Positions 14,598-14,670 of a stretch of DNA of 14,670 nucleotides are shown here, piece after piece. The notes under the pieces are model-generated. The model searched no databases. It was not told the DNA's origin and was given only the letters and a program-made list of their open reading frames with translations. Made by a program: the position numbers and the translations under genes. Source of the stretch: Syntrophobacterales bacterium (GTDB lineage Bacteria; Desulfobacterota; Syntrophorhabdia; Syntrophorhabdales; WCHB1-27); contig JADGQN010000070.1 of the NCBI GenBank assembly GCA_017881765.1, forward strand, positions 1 through 14,670, read 5' to 3'. The first letter of the stretch is position 1, and every line of letters starts with the position of its first letter.

Positions 14598-14670
14598 TGT
14601 TTTTTTAAGGTGCTGCCATCTAAGCGAGGCTGAGGTTATCTCACGCCCATCCTTGCGTGGTCAGCGCGCC

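Noticed and set aside
1..14670. CRISPR array, tRNA, rRNA, insertion sequence or prophage genes
   Set aside because: No regularly spaced direct repeats, no recognisable tRNA cloverleaf, rRNA core or transposase/integrase motif was seen by reading; a covariance-model search was not possible.

Overview
The window reads as a piece of chromosome from an anaerobic or microaerophilic Gram-negative bacterium. A Desulfobacterota-like (former Deltaproteobacteria) origin is my best guess. The basis is indirect: a molybdopterin/[4Fe-4S] enzyme, LivK-type and FkpA-type exported proteins with ordinary signal peptides, sigma70-like promoters and strong AGGAGG ribosome sites. No rRNA, tRNA, CRISPR array or insertion sequence was seen.

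Region 1 (about 1-5732, minus strand) is the most interesting part. It reads, in transcription order: egtD (histidine N-alpha-trimethyltransferase, giving hercynine), then a 1128-residue natural fusion of a DMSO-reductase-family molybdopterin domain with a complete cysteine desulfurase, then an OpuCA/ProV-type ABC ATPase, then the start of a further ORF that runs off the window. The oxygen-dependent sulfur-insertion genes egtB/egtC/egtE are not present here. The layout fits an oxygen-independent ergothioneine pathway. EgtD would trimethylate histidine, the desulfurase half would mobilise sulfur from cysteine, and the metallopterin half would place it on the hercynine imidazole. An architecture of this kind has, as I recall, been described as the metallopterin-dependent ergothioneine synthase (MES) of Caldithrix abyssi. 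The linked betaine-family transporter ATPase would then be a candidate for moving ergothioneine, hercynine or another betaine.

Region 2 (5733-8029, minus strand) is a compact set of three genes with good ribosome sites: an alpha/beta hydrolase of the non-heme haloperoxidase type, a DUF5996 protein and a small UBP-type zinc-finger protein. It has its own promoter and a hairpin at its end. Composition looks richer in GC than the neighbours, so acquisition by transfer is possible.

Region 3 (8158-9412, plus) is dinB (DNA polymerase IV), whose strong promoter sits so close to the GTG start that the mRNA is probably leaderless. It converges on an SDR oxidoreductase (minus). The SDR is divergent from a phenylalanine/histidine ammonia-lyase-type MIO enzyme (plus), which is followed 36 bases later by an exported FKBP-type prolyl isomerase and a strong hairpin.

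Region 4 (13034-14670) holds a palindromic repeat, a second version of which lies between egtD and the fusion gene, and a LivK-type solute-binding protein on the minus strand with a canonical promoter and a leader of about 140 bases.
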